From contig NZ_JAENHP010000004.1 of the NCBI RefSeq assembly GCF_016834655.1, positions 682,001-746,000 of the forward strand: DNA of 64,000 nucleotides, given 5' to 3'. How positions within the stretch are numbered: the stretch's first letter is position 1; the number at the start of each line of letters is the position of its first letter. Source of the DNA: Paractinoplanes ovalisporus (lineage in GTDB: Bacteria; Actinomycetota; Actinomycetes; Mycobacteriales; Micromonosporaceae). The notes beneath the pieces were generated by a model. That model worked only from the letters and a program-made list of their open reading frames with translations, was not told where the DNA came from and did not search any database. Position numbers and translations under genes: made by a program. Positions 56,457 through 64,000 of this stretch are shown piece by piece.

Positions 56457-57215
56457 CTACCCGGTGTGCAGGGCCGTAATCAGGCGGGGGTCACCGGTGA
56501 TGACCAGGCGATCCGTGCGCACGCGGCCCATCAGCATCAGCAGCAGATCGCTGGCCGTGCCGGTTGCCTGAGCGCGGGCGTGATGGTCGTCGGTGTCGAG
56601 GATGGTCATCGTGTCGAGCAGGGCCACCCCGGCCCCGCGCAACCGCACGAACCACTCGTAGCCGGCGTCGTTCGCGACCAGGTGGACCACGCCGTGCAGG
56701 TCGGTCGGGCCCTTGCGGCGACCGGCCGGCAGCCAGGTGTCGAGCACCTCGCTCACCCCGTCGGCGGCCAGCTTGGTCTCGATCGGGACGGGCCGCTCGG
56801 CCGCGGACTCGGCGTCCCAGCGGTGCACCGAGATCTCGTGGGCCATGCGGCGCTGCCAGAACGCCGCCTTCTTGGCCTGCGGCGCCCAGTTCCACGCCGG
56901 GAAGTCGGCGTCGAGGGCCTCGAGCGTCTCGATCGTGCCGGTGAGCTCGCGGCGCAGGCCGTCGAGAGCGGCCTCCCACCCGGGGCGCTCCGGGATCTGG
57001 GGCTGGTCGGGCCGGTCGGTCGTGCCCCGGGCCGCGATCTCCCGCACCCAGTGCAGCTCGGAGGTGAGGTGTTCGACCAGCGAGGCGACGGTCCAGTCGG
57101 GACAGCCGGGCACGGCCGCCTCGGGCCCCGCCTGGGCGACGGCATCTTGCAGCGCGGGGCTGTCTGCCCGCAGCGCCGCCAGCCAGAAGTCCTTCGTGGC
57201 GTGCAGCCTGTTCAT
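56457..57215 (-). CDS. Maleylpyruvate isomerase family mycothiol-dependent protein (MDMPI)
   Basis: 252 residues. N-terminal DinB-like helix bundle: WTVASLVEHLTSELHWVREIAARG and FWQRRMAHEISVHRWDAESA, providing the His/Glu/His metal site of the actinobacterial maleylpyruvate isomerase family (TIGR03083-type). The C-terminal sterol-carrier-like domain starts near residue 160. The family is mycothiol-dependent. ATG 57215 follows GGAGAG seven bases upstream. Divergent from murB. Confidence 0.82.
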   Translation of the reverse strand: MNRLHATKDFWLAALRADSPALQDAVAQAGPEAAVPGCPDWTVASLVEHLTSELHWVREIAARGTTDRPDQPQIPERPGWEAALDGLRRELTGTIETLEALDADFPAWNWAPQAKKAAFWQRRMAHEISVHRWDAESAAERPVPIETKLAADGVSEVLDTWLPAGRRKGPTDLHGVVHLVANDAGYEWFVRLRGAGVALLDTMTILDTDDHHARAQATGTASDLLLMLMGRVRTDRLVITGDPRLITALHTG

Positions 57216-57282
57216 CGCGATTCTCTCCGCTCCACCGGACCGCCGATGAGATGCCCGAACCGTTGAGCCTAGGGTGGTTGGC

Positions 57283-58326
57283 GTGCCTGACGTTACCGCC
57301 GCCCCGCAAACCGACCTGTCGGCGTACACGACGCTACGCCTTGGCGGGCCCGCCGGCATCTTGACGGTCGCCACCGAAACGGACCAAGTGGTGGCTTCCG
57401 TGCGCAATGCCACGGCCGAAGGGCGCCCGGTGCTCATTCTGGCCGGCGGCAGCAACGTCGTGATCGGCGACGGCGGCTTCGACGGCATGGTCGTGCTGCT
57501 CCGCAACCGGGGTGTGCGCGTCGTCGAGGAACACGCGGACAGCGTTGTCGTCCGGGTCGCCGCGGGGGAGCCGTGGGACGACTTCGTGGCGTACGCGGTG
57601 GAGCGGGGCCTGTCCGGGGTCGAGTGCCTCAGCGGTATCCCGGGCTCGGCCGGTGCCACCCCGATCCAGAACGTCGGTGCGTACGGGCAGGAGGTCGGTC
57701 ACACGATCGTGGCGGTGCACGCGTACGACCGTGAGCACGGCACGATCCGCGTGATGCCCCCGTCCGAGTGCGGTTTCGCCTACCGTGCGAGCGTCTTCAA
57801 GCACAACGACCGCTTCGTGGTGCTCGAGGTCGACTTCCGGCTGGCCCGCTCGGCCGAGTCGGCGCCGATCCGCTATGCCGAGCTCGCCCGCAACCTGGGT
57901 GTCGAGGCCGGCGACCGGGTGCCGCTGCAGCTGGCCCGCGACACCGTGCTCAAGCTGCGCGCGGGCAAGGGCATGGTCCTCGACTCAGACGACCGCGACA
58001 CGTGGTCGGTCGGTTCGTTCTTCACCAACCCGGTGGTCGGCGCCGACGAGTGGGCCGCGCTCGGGCTCGACGCCCCGCACTGGCCGGGTGACGACGGCAC
58101 GGTGAAGATCCCGGCGGCCTGGCTGATCGAGAACGCCGGTTTCCCCAAGGGTTTCGCCGGCGACGGCGTGGCCATCTCGAGCAAGCACACGCTGGCGCTC
58201 ACCAACCGCGGCGCCGGCACCACCGAGTCGCTGCTGGCGCTGGCCCGCACGGTCCGCGACGGGGTGCGGGAGCGATTCGGCGTCGAGCTGCGTCCCGAGC
58301 CCGTGCTGATCAACTGCGCTCTTTAA
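57283..58326 (+). CDS. murB: UDP-N-acetylenolpyruvylglucosamine reductase MurB
   Basis: 347 residues. Reduces UDP-GlcNAc-enolpyruvate to UDP-MurNAc in peptidoglycan synthesis, using FAD and NADPH. FAD-binding: TTLRLGGPAG, ILAGGSNVVIGDGGF, GIPGSAGATPIQNVGAYGQEV. Catalytic: YRASVFK (Arg), WSVGSFFTNP (Ser) and RPEPVLIN (Glu). GTG 57283 lies seven bases after TAGGGT (57270-57275; leaderless). The TTAA at its end is shared with the convergent CAP-domain gene. Confidence 0.95.
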   Translation: MPDVTAAPQTDLSAYTTLRLGGPAGILTVATETDQVVASVRNATAEGRPVLILAGGSNVVIGDGGFDGMVVLLRNRGVRVVEEHADSVVVRVAAGEPWDDFVAYAVERGLSGVECLSGIPGSAGATPIQNVGAYGQEVGHTIVAVHAYDREHGTIRVMPPSECGFAYRASVFKHNDRFVVLEVDFRLARSAESAPIRYAELARNLGVEAGDRVPLQLARDTVLKLRAGKGMVLDSDDRDTWSVGSFFTNPVVGADEWAALGLDAPHWPGDDGTVKIPAAWLIENAGFPKGFAGDGVAISSKHTLALTNRGAGTTESLLALARTVRDGVRERFGVELRPEPVLINCAL

Positions 58327-58844
58327 TCCCAGCCGAAGACCTGCGTGTAGTAGGGCACCCCGTTCGCGGCGTAGACGACGCCGGTGCCGATCGACTTGGC
58401 GCCGCAGTTGAGCATGTTGGCGCGGTGCCGCGGGCTGGCCATCCAGGCCTCGATCACCTCGGTCGCGGTGCGGTAGCCCCAGGCGATGTTCTCGCCGGAG
58501 GGCTGGGCATATCCGGCCAGGTGGGACCGCCGTACGAAGGTGGTGCCGTCGCGCCAGACGTGACTGAAGAGTCCCGTACGGGCCATGTAGACGCTCTGCC
58601 GTACGGAGGCGACCGTCAGCTCCTGATCGACCGTGAGCAGACGCCGGCAGCCGTTGGCGTAGCGCTGCTGATTGGTCATGGTCACGACCTGGGACATCAG
58701 CGTGCGCGGCGCGACCACCGTGGCCCCGACGCCCGGCGGCAGGGGCGGCACCGGCACCTGGGCCTGCGCGGGGGCGGCCACGGCGAGCCCGATCGCCGGA
58801 CCGGCGACGAGCAGGACGAGACCTCGCACCACGTTCTTGAGCAC
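58323..58844 (-). CDS. Secreted CAP (SCP/PR-1)-domain protein
   Basis: 173 residues. A signal peptide (MLKNVVRGLVLLVAGPAIGL then AVAAPAQAQ) is followed by the CAP domain: TMTNQQRYANGCRRL, GLFSHVWRDG (His), SGENIAWGY (Glu), SPRHRANML (His). The four-residue CAP pocket looks complete. Such bacterial CAP proteins are secreted and often bind lipid or cell-wall ligands. GTG 58844 has GAGGAG eight bases upstream. Convergent and overlapping murB by four bases. Confidence 0.88.
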   Translation of the reverse strand: MLKNVVRGLVLLVAGPAIGLAVAAPAQAQVPVPPLPPGVGATVVAPRTLMSQVVTMTNQQRYANGCRRLLTVDQELTVASVRQSVYMARTGLFSHVWRDGTTFVRRSHLAGYAQPSGENIAWGYRTATEVIEAWMASPRHRANMLNCGAKSIGTGVVYAANGVPYYTQVFGWD

Positions 58845-59201
58845 GGCTTGGCTCCTCTCCCTGGGCGGAGTCGCCCACCTAGGGATATCGGAGCCGTTTT
58901 GCGGCCGTAAGTCCCATCTTTGCCGGAAACCGGAAACGGATGGTCAGAACGTGTCAGTCTGGGGGGATTGGTGATCCTTCCGGGCCACGCCGCTACGAGC
59001 GGATAGCCCGCGAATCTGTCACTGTCCGTAAATAGACCGTGACATCACGCTATCGTGGCTTTGCGCGGTTGATTCCGCCGCCGGCAGTCGCCGGTGCAGG
59101 ACCCACGACACCGACCCCCACCGGGCGCCGAGCGGCGCACCGGACGGGCGGTCGTGTCCGGAACAAGGTGCGAGCGAGGGGTGGGGCAGGGTGAGCACAG
59201 G
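58845..59201. other. 357-bp divergent region upstream of the response regulator
   Basis: No gene. TGTCAC (59017-59022) and GTGACA (59039-59044) form 6-bp inverted arms 16 bp apart. TATCGT (about 59051) fits TANNNT. A GC-rich leader of about 140 bp follows before the response-regulator ATG. Confidence 0.4.
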
Positions 59202-59900
59202 ATGAGTCGCCTACTCGTCGTCGAGGACGATCCGGACATCGCACTGGCTCTGCGACTGCTGTTCAGCCGTGCGGGGTACGAGGTGGCACACGCCGGCGAC
59301 GGCCGTACCGGCCTCAAGGAGGCGTACGCCGAACACCCCGATCTGGTGGTGCTCGATGTGGGCCTGCCCGAGATGGACGGCTGGCAGGTGCTCGAGCGGT
59401 TGCGGGACGTCTCCGACGTGCCGGTGCTGGTGCTGACCGCGCACGGCCAGGAGGCCGAGAAGGTGCGCGGGCTGCGCGGCGGCGCCGACGACTATCTCAC
59501 CAAGCCGTTCGCCAACAACGAACTGCTGGCCCGCGTCGAGGCGCTGCTGCGCCGCTCGTCGACCGGGCAGAACAGCTGGGCCAGTCAGGTCTACGACGAC
59601 GGTCTCGTGCACCTCGACCCGACCAAGCGCCGGGTCTATGTCAAGGGTGACGAGAAGCGCCTCACGCCGACCGAGTTCCGGCTGCTCAACGCGCTGGTGC
59701 GGCACGCCGGGGCGGTGCTCAGCCCGAACCAGCTGCTGACCCAGGCCTGGGACGACCCGACCGGCATCGGCCAGGAGCGCGTCAAGTTCGCCGTGCTCCG
59801 CCTGCGCCGCAAGCTCGGCTGGTCCGACCCCGACGATTCACCCATCGAATCCGTGCGCGGATTCGGTTACCGCTACCGCCGTCCCGGCGGCGAGGCCTGA
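59202..59900 (+). CDS. OmpR-family DNA-binding response regulator
   Basis: 232 residues. Receiver: LLVVEDDPDIALALR (acidic pocket), LVVLDVGLPEMDGWQVLE (phospho-Asp near 52), VLVLTAHGQ and DDYLTKPFAN. The winged-helix output domain runs from VYVKGDEKRLTPTEFRLLNALVRHAG and ends FGYRYRRPGGEA. No histidine kinase is adjacent in the window; the neighbouring downstream gene is cheA, so it might be tied to motility (inference). ATG 59202; ACAGG precedes it. Confidence 0.92.
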   Translation: MSRLLVVEDDPDIALALRLLFSRAGYEVAHAGDGRTGLKEAYAEHPDLVVLDVGLPEMDGWQVLERLRDVSDVPVLVLTAHGQEAEKVRGLRGGADDYLTKPFANNELLARVEALLRRSSTGQNSWASQVYDDGLVHLDPTKRRVYVKGDEKRLTPTEFRLLNALVRHAGAVLSPNQLLTQAWDDPTGIGQERVKFAVLRLRRKLGWSDPDDSPIESVRGFGYRYRRPGGEA

Positions 59901-59989
59901 TTTCCCCTTCGGTTGTGGTCCCGGTGTCCTCAGGTGACGAAGCCGACAACCGATGAGGGCCTTGGACGCCGAGCAGGAGGTAAACGAGC

Positions 59990-62344
59990 GTGGAAGACCT
60001 TGGTGAGATCGTTGGCGAATTCCTCATGGAAAGCCACGAGAACCTGGACCAGATCGACCGCGACCTGGTGCAACTCGAGCAGGACCCCAGTTCCCGGGAC
60101 CTGATCTCCCGCATCTTCCGGGCGATCCACACCATCAAGGGAACGAGTGGCTTCCTGGCCTTCAGCCGGCTCGAGAAGCTGGCCCACGCGGGCGAGTCGC
60201 TGCTGTCCAAGCTCCGCGACGGGGTCATGCCGGTGACGCCGACGACGATCACCACGCTGCTCGCCACCATCGACGGTGTGCGCTCGATCCTCGCCGCGAT
60301 CGAGGAGACGCAGGCCGAGGGTGACGTCGACATCGACACCATCATCGCGCAGGTCAACGCTCAGATGAACTCGGGCGAGGCGGCGGCCGCACCGGCCGCC
60401 GAGGCCCCCGCGGGCGAGACCGCCGAGGCCGGGACCCCGCAGTCCCTGGACGAGACGCCCGCCCGGCCGGCCCCCGAGCCGGTCGAGAACCAGCGCAAGC
60501 CGATCGGCGAGATCCTGGTCGAGACCGGCGCGGCGCAGGCCTCGGACGTCGGCTCCGCGCTCGCCCAGCAGATCGAGGGCGACGAGCGCAAGCTCGGCAC
60601 GATCCTGCTCGACGAGGGCAAGGCCCAGCCGGCCGCGGTCAGCGAGGCCCTGCAGGCCCAGACGCCCAAGCGCAGCATCGCCGACAGCGCGATCCGGGTT
60701 GACGTCGACCTGCTCGACACGCTGATGAACATGGTCGGTGAGCTCGTGCTCGCCCGTAACCAGCTGGTCCGGGGCGTGATGGAGACCGGCGACGCCACCC
60801 TCGTCCGCAGCGCCCAGCGGCTCGGCATGATCACCAGTGAGCTGCAAGAGGGCATCATGAAGACCCGCATGCAGCCCATCGAGCACATCTGGTCGAAGCT
60901 GCCCCGGGTTGTCCGCGACCTGAGCCAGTCGCTCGGCAAGCAGGTCCAGCTGGTCATGGAGGGCAAGGAGACCGAGCTCGACCGCAGCCTGCTCGAGGCG
61001 GTCAAGGACCCGCTGACCCACCTCGTCCGCAACGCGGTCGACCACGGCATCGAGGACCCCGAGACCCGCACCGCGGCCGGCAAGATCGCCGAGGGCAAGC
61101 TCACGCTGCGCGCCTATCACGAGGGCGGTCACGTGGCGGTCGAGGTCGCCGACGACGGCGCCGGCCTGAACGTGGAGCGGATCGCGCAGAAGGCGGTCGA
61201 GAACGGCCTGCTGCGGGCCGACCAGATCGCGTCCATGGACAAGCGCGACATCATGGCGATGGTCTTCCAGCCGGGCTTCTCCACCGCGGCCAAGGTCACC
61301 AACGTGTCCGGCCGCGGCGTGGGCATGGACGTCGTCAAGACCAACATCGAGAACATCGGCGGCGCGGTCAGCGTCGACTCGACTCCCGGCCAGGGCACGG
61401 TGTGGCGCCTGACCATCCCGCTGACGCTCGCCATCATCCAGGCGCTCACGGTCGACTGCGGTGAGCAGCGGTACGTCGTCCCGCAGGTCGCGGTGCTGGA
61501 ACTGGTCTTCATCGACGGGCAGTCCACCAAGATCGAGTACGCGTCGGGTGCGCCCGTCTACCGCCTGCGGGGCAAACTGCTTCCCCTCGTACGGCTGGAC
61601 CGCGCGCTCGGGCTCGAGGTCGGCGGCGACCAGGGTGTCTACATCATGGTCCTGCAGGCCGACGGCCGGCGCTTCGGCCTGGTCGTCGACCGGGTCCTCA
61701 ACACCGAAGAGGTCGTGGTCAAGGCCCTCAACTCGAGGTTCAAGGACATCGGCCTGTACGCCGGAGCGACGATCCTGGGCGACGGCAAGGTGGGCCTGAT
61801 CCTCGACGTCTCGTCGCTGGCCCGCCGCAGTCACCTGGCCCCCGACGCCGAACGGCAGAACCTGGAGGCGTCTGCGCGGGCGGCCAAGGGCGGTGGCACG
61901 GGCGAACGGCTGCTCGTCACCGCGGTCGGCGAGCGGCGGGTCGCGATCCCGCTCGACACGGTCACCCGGCTCGAGGAGTTCCCGCGCGAGCGGATCGAGC
62001 ACGCCGGAAGCCGCGAGGTGGTGCAGTACCGCGGGCAGATCCTGCCCCTGGTGCGGCTGTCGCACCTGCTCGGGGCGTACGGCGAGGAGCCCGAGGGCGA
62101 CACCGTCTCGGTCGTCGTCTACAGCGAAGGAGCCCGGAGCGTGGCGCTGGTGGTCGACCGGATCGTGGACATCGCCGAGAACTCGACGACGGCCCGGCGC
62201 GACGCCGAGGAGGACGGCCTGGTCGGCACGGCGGTCATCCAGCAGCGGGTGACCGAGCTGCTGGACGTGCGCCGCGCGATCCTCGCGGCCGACCCGAACT
62301 TCTACACCGACCTGGAAAACGACGAGCTGCTGGTGGAGGCCTGA
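59990..62344 (+). CDS. cheA: Chemotaxis histidine kinase CheA with MshEN-like insert and two CheW-like domains
   Basis: 784 residues. P1 with phospho-His47 in AIHTIKGTSGF. At ~167-222, in place of the usual P2, lie two consecutive MshEN-like motifs: KPIGEILVETG...ALAQQ and RKLGTILLDEG...ALQAQ. P3 dimerisation starts ~229 (DVDLLDTLMNMVGELVLARNQ). P4 kinase: HLVRNAVDHGIEDPETR (N box), DDGAGLN (G1), GRGVGMDVVKTN (G2). P5 CheW-like domain ~485-620 is followed by a second CheW-like domain ~640-775. Phosphorylates CheY/CheB. GTG 59990 follows AGGAGG. First gene of cheA-cheW-unknown-cheB. Confidence 0.95.
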   Translation: MEDLGEIVGEFLMESHENLDQIDRDLVQLEQDPSSRDLISRIFRAIHTIKGTSGFLAFSRLEKLAHAGESLLSKLRDGVMPVTPTTITTLLATIDGVRSILAAIEETQAEGDVDIDTIIAQVNAQMNSGEAAAAPAAEAPAGETAEAGTPQSLDETPARPAPEPVENQRKPIGEILVETGAAQASDVGSALAQQIEGDERKLGTILLDEGKAQPAAVSEALQAQTPKRSIADSAIRVDVDLLDTLMNMVGELVLARNQLVRGVMETGDATLVRSAQRLGMITSELQEGIMKTRMQPIEHIWSKLPRVVRDLSQSLGKQVQLVMEGKETELDRSLLEAVKDPLTHLVRNAVDHGIEDPETRTAAGKIAEGKLTLRAYHEGGHVAVEVADDGAGLNVERIAQKAVENGLLRADQIASMDKRDIMAMVFQPGFSTAAKVTNVSGRGVGMDVVKTNIENIGGAVSVDSTPGQGTVWRLTIPLTLAIIQALTVDCGEQRYVVPQVAVLELVFIDGQSTKIEYASGAPVYRLRGKLLPLVRLDRALGLEVGGDQGVYIMVLQADGRRFGLVVDRVLNTEEVVVKALNSRFKDIGLYAGATILGDGKVGLILDVSSLARRSHLAPDAERQNLEASARAAKGGGTGERLLVTAVGERRVAIPLDTVTRLEEFPRERIEHAGSREVVQYRGQILPLVRLSHLLGAYGEEPEGDTVSVVVYSEGARSVALVVDRIVDIAENSTTARRDAEEDGLVGTAVIQQRVTELLDVRRAILAADPNFYTDLENDELLVEA

Positions 62345-62345
62345 G

Positions 62346-62783
62346 ATGGCGAGCCGTCAGTTCGCCACCTTCGAGGTGGCCGACCAGCTGTTCGGGGTCG
62401 AGGTGCACACGGTGCAGGAGGTGCTCTCGTACAACGAGTACACCCCGGTGCCGCTCGCACCGCCGGCCATCGGCGGGCTCTTCAACCTGCGCGGTCAGGT
62501 GATCGCCGCGGTCGACCTGCGGGTCCAGCTCGGCCTGGAGCGCAAGGAGCTCGAGGGCCCGGTGATGAACGTGATCCTGCGGGGTGACGGTGAACCGGTG
62601 AGCCTCGTGGTCGACCGGATCGGCGAGGTGGTCGATCTCGACGACGACACCTTCGAGCCGCCGCCGGTCACGCTCAGCGGGCCCACCCGCGACCTCGTCG
62701 TGGGGACGTTCAAACTGGACGGCCGGCTGATGCTCGCCCTCGACGTGAACGCGGCCGTCGACACGTACCGCGCCACGACCTGA
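62346..62783 (+). CDS. cheW: Chemotaxis coupling protein CheW
   Basis: 145 residues. FATFEVADQLFGVEVHTVQEVL, then PAIGGLFNLRGQVIAAVDLRVQLGL and VSLVVDRIGEVVDL match CheW. Links CheA to chemoreceptors. ATG 62346 lies one base after the cheA stop. Confidence 0.93.
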   Translation: MASRQFATFEVADQLFGVEVHTVQEVLSYNEYTPVPLAPPAIGGLFNLRGQVIAAVDLRVQLGLERKELEGPVMNVILRGDGEPVSLVVDRIGEVVDLDDDTFEPPPVTLSGPTRDLVVGTFKLDGRLMLALDVNAAVDTYRATT

Positions 62784-63655
62784 TGTACAGCCTCGTCAGC
62801 GCCCCGGTGCTCGGCTTCGACCTGACCCGCCTCACCGGCGGGTCGGCCACGGCCGAGGTCGTGCTGCGCGGATTGCGTCTGCAGGCGGCGGACCTGCCGC
62901 TGCTCGCCGAGCGGTTGCCGGACGAGGGCGTACGCGGTCCGCTCTGGGTCGAGGTGGAGAGCGCGGCCCGCCGGATGCCGTCGCTCAAGGGGATGAGCAA
63001 GGACGACCCGGCCGGGAGCCTGGCCCTTGTCGAGCGGGCCCCGATCGGCACCGTCGACGCGCTGCTGACCTGCCTGCGCTACGACGTGATGGCCTGGACG
63101 TGGACGGGCACCGGCCGGGACGCGCAGCAGTCCGAGACCGCGGCCTCGGCCACCGCGCTGATCTGCGACGCGGCGGTCGCCAGCTATCTCAAAGAGGTGC
63201 TCGACGCCGACACCCGCCGCCGGCTGGGCGCGGGCTGGGTCGCGGCCATGCGCAAGCTGCCGGTCGGCGCCCCGATCGACCTCGGACCGCACCACTACAC
63301 GGTCTCGTCGCTGCTCGACCGGTTGCGCTCGCTGCCGACGAGGGATCTCAACCGGCTCCTCGCCTCGGCCGAGGACGCCCGGCGCAACGCGGGTGGCTGG
63401 TCCCCGGCGGTGCATTCGGCGTCCTGGGCGGCGTATCTCTCGGATCGGGTCCGCACGGCCGCCGCGGCACAGATGCTGTTGGTGCAGGCCGTCGACACGG
63501 CCGCCATTCCGCTGGCCGACCGGGCCGGCGGGGTGTGGAACATGCTCAGCGGCGCGGTGCAGGCGCTGGTGGTGCGGGACCTGCTGGACACCTCGACCGC
63601 CCACCGGCTTCTGGCCCCCGTGGTGGCGGCTCTCGGCCCGGCTTGGTTGGGGTGA
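62783..63655 (+). CDS. Uncharacterised 290-residue protein of the che operon
   Basis: The ATG shares a base with the cheW stop (TGATG), so it is certainly part of the operon. The protein is soluble, helical and Ala/Leu-rich; no signal peptide, transmembrane helix or known motif is recognised. Distinct segments include ADLPLLAERLPDEGVRGPLWVEVE, LTCLRYDVMAWTWTGTG, and PVGAPIDLGPHHYTVSSLLDRLRSLPTRDLNRLLASAEDAR. It ends five bases before cheB. Its position suggests a chemotaxis-specific adaptor, perhaps restricted to this group of actinomycetes. Confidence 0.8.
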   Translation: MYSLVSAPVLGFDLTRLTGGSATAEVVLRGLRLQAADLPLLAERLPDEGVRGPLWVEVESAARRMPSLKGMSKDDPAGSLALVERAPIGTVDALLTCLRYDVMAWTWTGTGRDAQQSETAASATALICDAAVASYLKEVLDADTRRRLGAGWVAAMRKLPVGAPIDLGPHHYTVSSLLDRLRSLPTRDLNRLLASAEDARRNAGGWSPAVHSASWAAYLSDRVRTAAAAQMLLVQAVDTAAIPLADRAGGVWNMLSGAVQALVVRDLLDTSTAHRLLAPVVAALGPAWLG

Positions 63656-63659
63656 GGAC

Positions 63660-64000
63660 ATGGGCCCGATGATTTCGGTTCTCGTCGTCGACGACTCGGT
63701 GGTCGTACGCCGTCTGATCGTCGACGCCCTCAGTGGCGCCGATCAGATCGAGGTCGTCGGCACGGCGTCCAACGGGCTGCTGGCCCAGGCCAAGATCGAT
63801 CAGCTCAAGCCCGACGTGATCACCATGGACATCGAGATGCCGCAGATGGACGGCATCACCGCGGTCCGCGAGCTGCGCAAGCGCCACAAGCGGATCCCGG
63901 TGATCATGTTCAGCACGCTGTCGGCGGCCGGGGCGGCGAGCACGCTCGAGGCGCTCGCGGCCGGAGCCACCGACTACGTCACCAAGCCCAGCAACGTCGG
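63660..64000 (+). CDS. cheB: CheB chemotaxis methylesterase, N-terminal receiver (partial)
   Basis: 113 complete codons before the window edge. The receiver has VLVVDDSVVVRRL, the phospho-Asp in VITMDIEMPQMDGI, then VIMFSTLSAAGAASTLEALAAGATDYVTKPSNV, a stretch characteristic of CheB rather than CheY. The methylesterase domain lies beyond the window. ATG 63660 has GGGG seven bases upstream; ATG 63669 is an alternative. Fifth-position gene of the motility cluster and proof that adaptation by receptor methylation is encoded. Confidence 0.9.
   Translation, partial: MGPMISVLVVDDSVVVRRLIVDALSGADQIEVVGTASNGLLAQAKIDQLKPDVITMDIEMPQMDGITAVRELRKRHKRIPVIMFSTLSAAGAASTLEALAAGATDYVTKPSNV

Noticed and set aside
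59017..59060. A FliA/WhiG-type sigma-28 promoter upstream of the motility genes
   Set aside because: TAAA is present, but the spaced -10 does not match GCCGATAA; TATCGT fits the housekeeping class instead.

Overview
The window is very GC-rich, with GTG/TTG starts and many leaderless promoters, and it encodes mycothiol synthesis (mshD), a GlnR regulator, a stand-alone groEL2 behind CIRCE operators, a class-E-type sortase substrate (LAKTG) and HbhA/DUF2516 genes. These point to an actinomycete. The chemotaxis operon at the right end, together with the GlnR-mshD-pstSCAB-PiT order, suggests a motile-spore member of the Micromonosporaceae such as Actinoplanes. That genus call is inference, since no rRNA is present.

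Layout. 1-7.2 kb: end of an ABC-2 permease, a SAM-riboswitch-led threonine synthase, acetyltransferases, a membrane protein and groEL2 with two CIRCE sites. 7.2-12.6 kb: a 1786-residue secreted tandem-repeat protein with an LAKTG sorting signal. 12.7-22 kb: glpD, DUF4031, an HD protein, a repeat/DnaA-box intergenic region, an FUSC-type exporter, a PrsW-like protease with a Gly-Tyr-Pro-Gln tail, an orphan GroES-like protein and an AI-2E family exporter. 22-27.3 kb: a thiosulfate sulfurtransferase-sseC pair behind a cysteine-rich leader peptide, envelope proteins, glnR and mshD. 27.3-38 kb: pstSCAB with a PHO box, a Nudix hydrolase, a Gfo/Idh oxidoreductase, a 169-bp palindromic element, a LacI regulator with a GH13 glucosidase, and a PiT phosphate transporter with its DUF47 partner. 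38-50.4 kb: a degenerate PI-PLC-like protein divergent from an ECF41 sigma factor, DUF402, a DinG-type helicase, Nudix, DsrE, a 34-residue membrane peptide coupled to a nitrobindin, a Nur-like Fur regulator, YgfZ, BKACE and asparaginase, then an XRE-HbhA-like-DUF2516-hydrolase cluster. 50.4-59 kb: a 22-bp tandem array, a secreted PKD-like protein, a 27-bp repeat carrying stop codons, an EI24 membrane protein, a LacI regulator with a GH1 beta-glucosidase, MDMPI-like protein, murB and a CAP-domain protein. 59-64 kb: an OmpR-type response regulator, then cheA-cheW-unknown-cheB.

The main functional themes are phosphate and nitrogen control (GlnR, Pst, PiT), sulfur control (SAM riboswitch, Cys-rich attenuator, sulfurtransferase, mycothiol), glucoside use under local LacI repressors, cell envelope and surface (LAKTG adhesin, MurB, CAP, PKD proteins), and chemotaxis. 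The most unusual items are the CheA with an MshEN-like tandem in place of a P2 domain plus two CheW-like domains and its uncharacterised 290-residue operon partner, the 169-bp palindrome, the 22-bp and stop-codon-bearing 27-bp arrays, the SAM riboswitch on thrC, and the cysteine leader-peptide attenuator. No CRISPR array, tRNA, rRNA, complete insertion sequence or prophage was seen.
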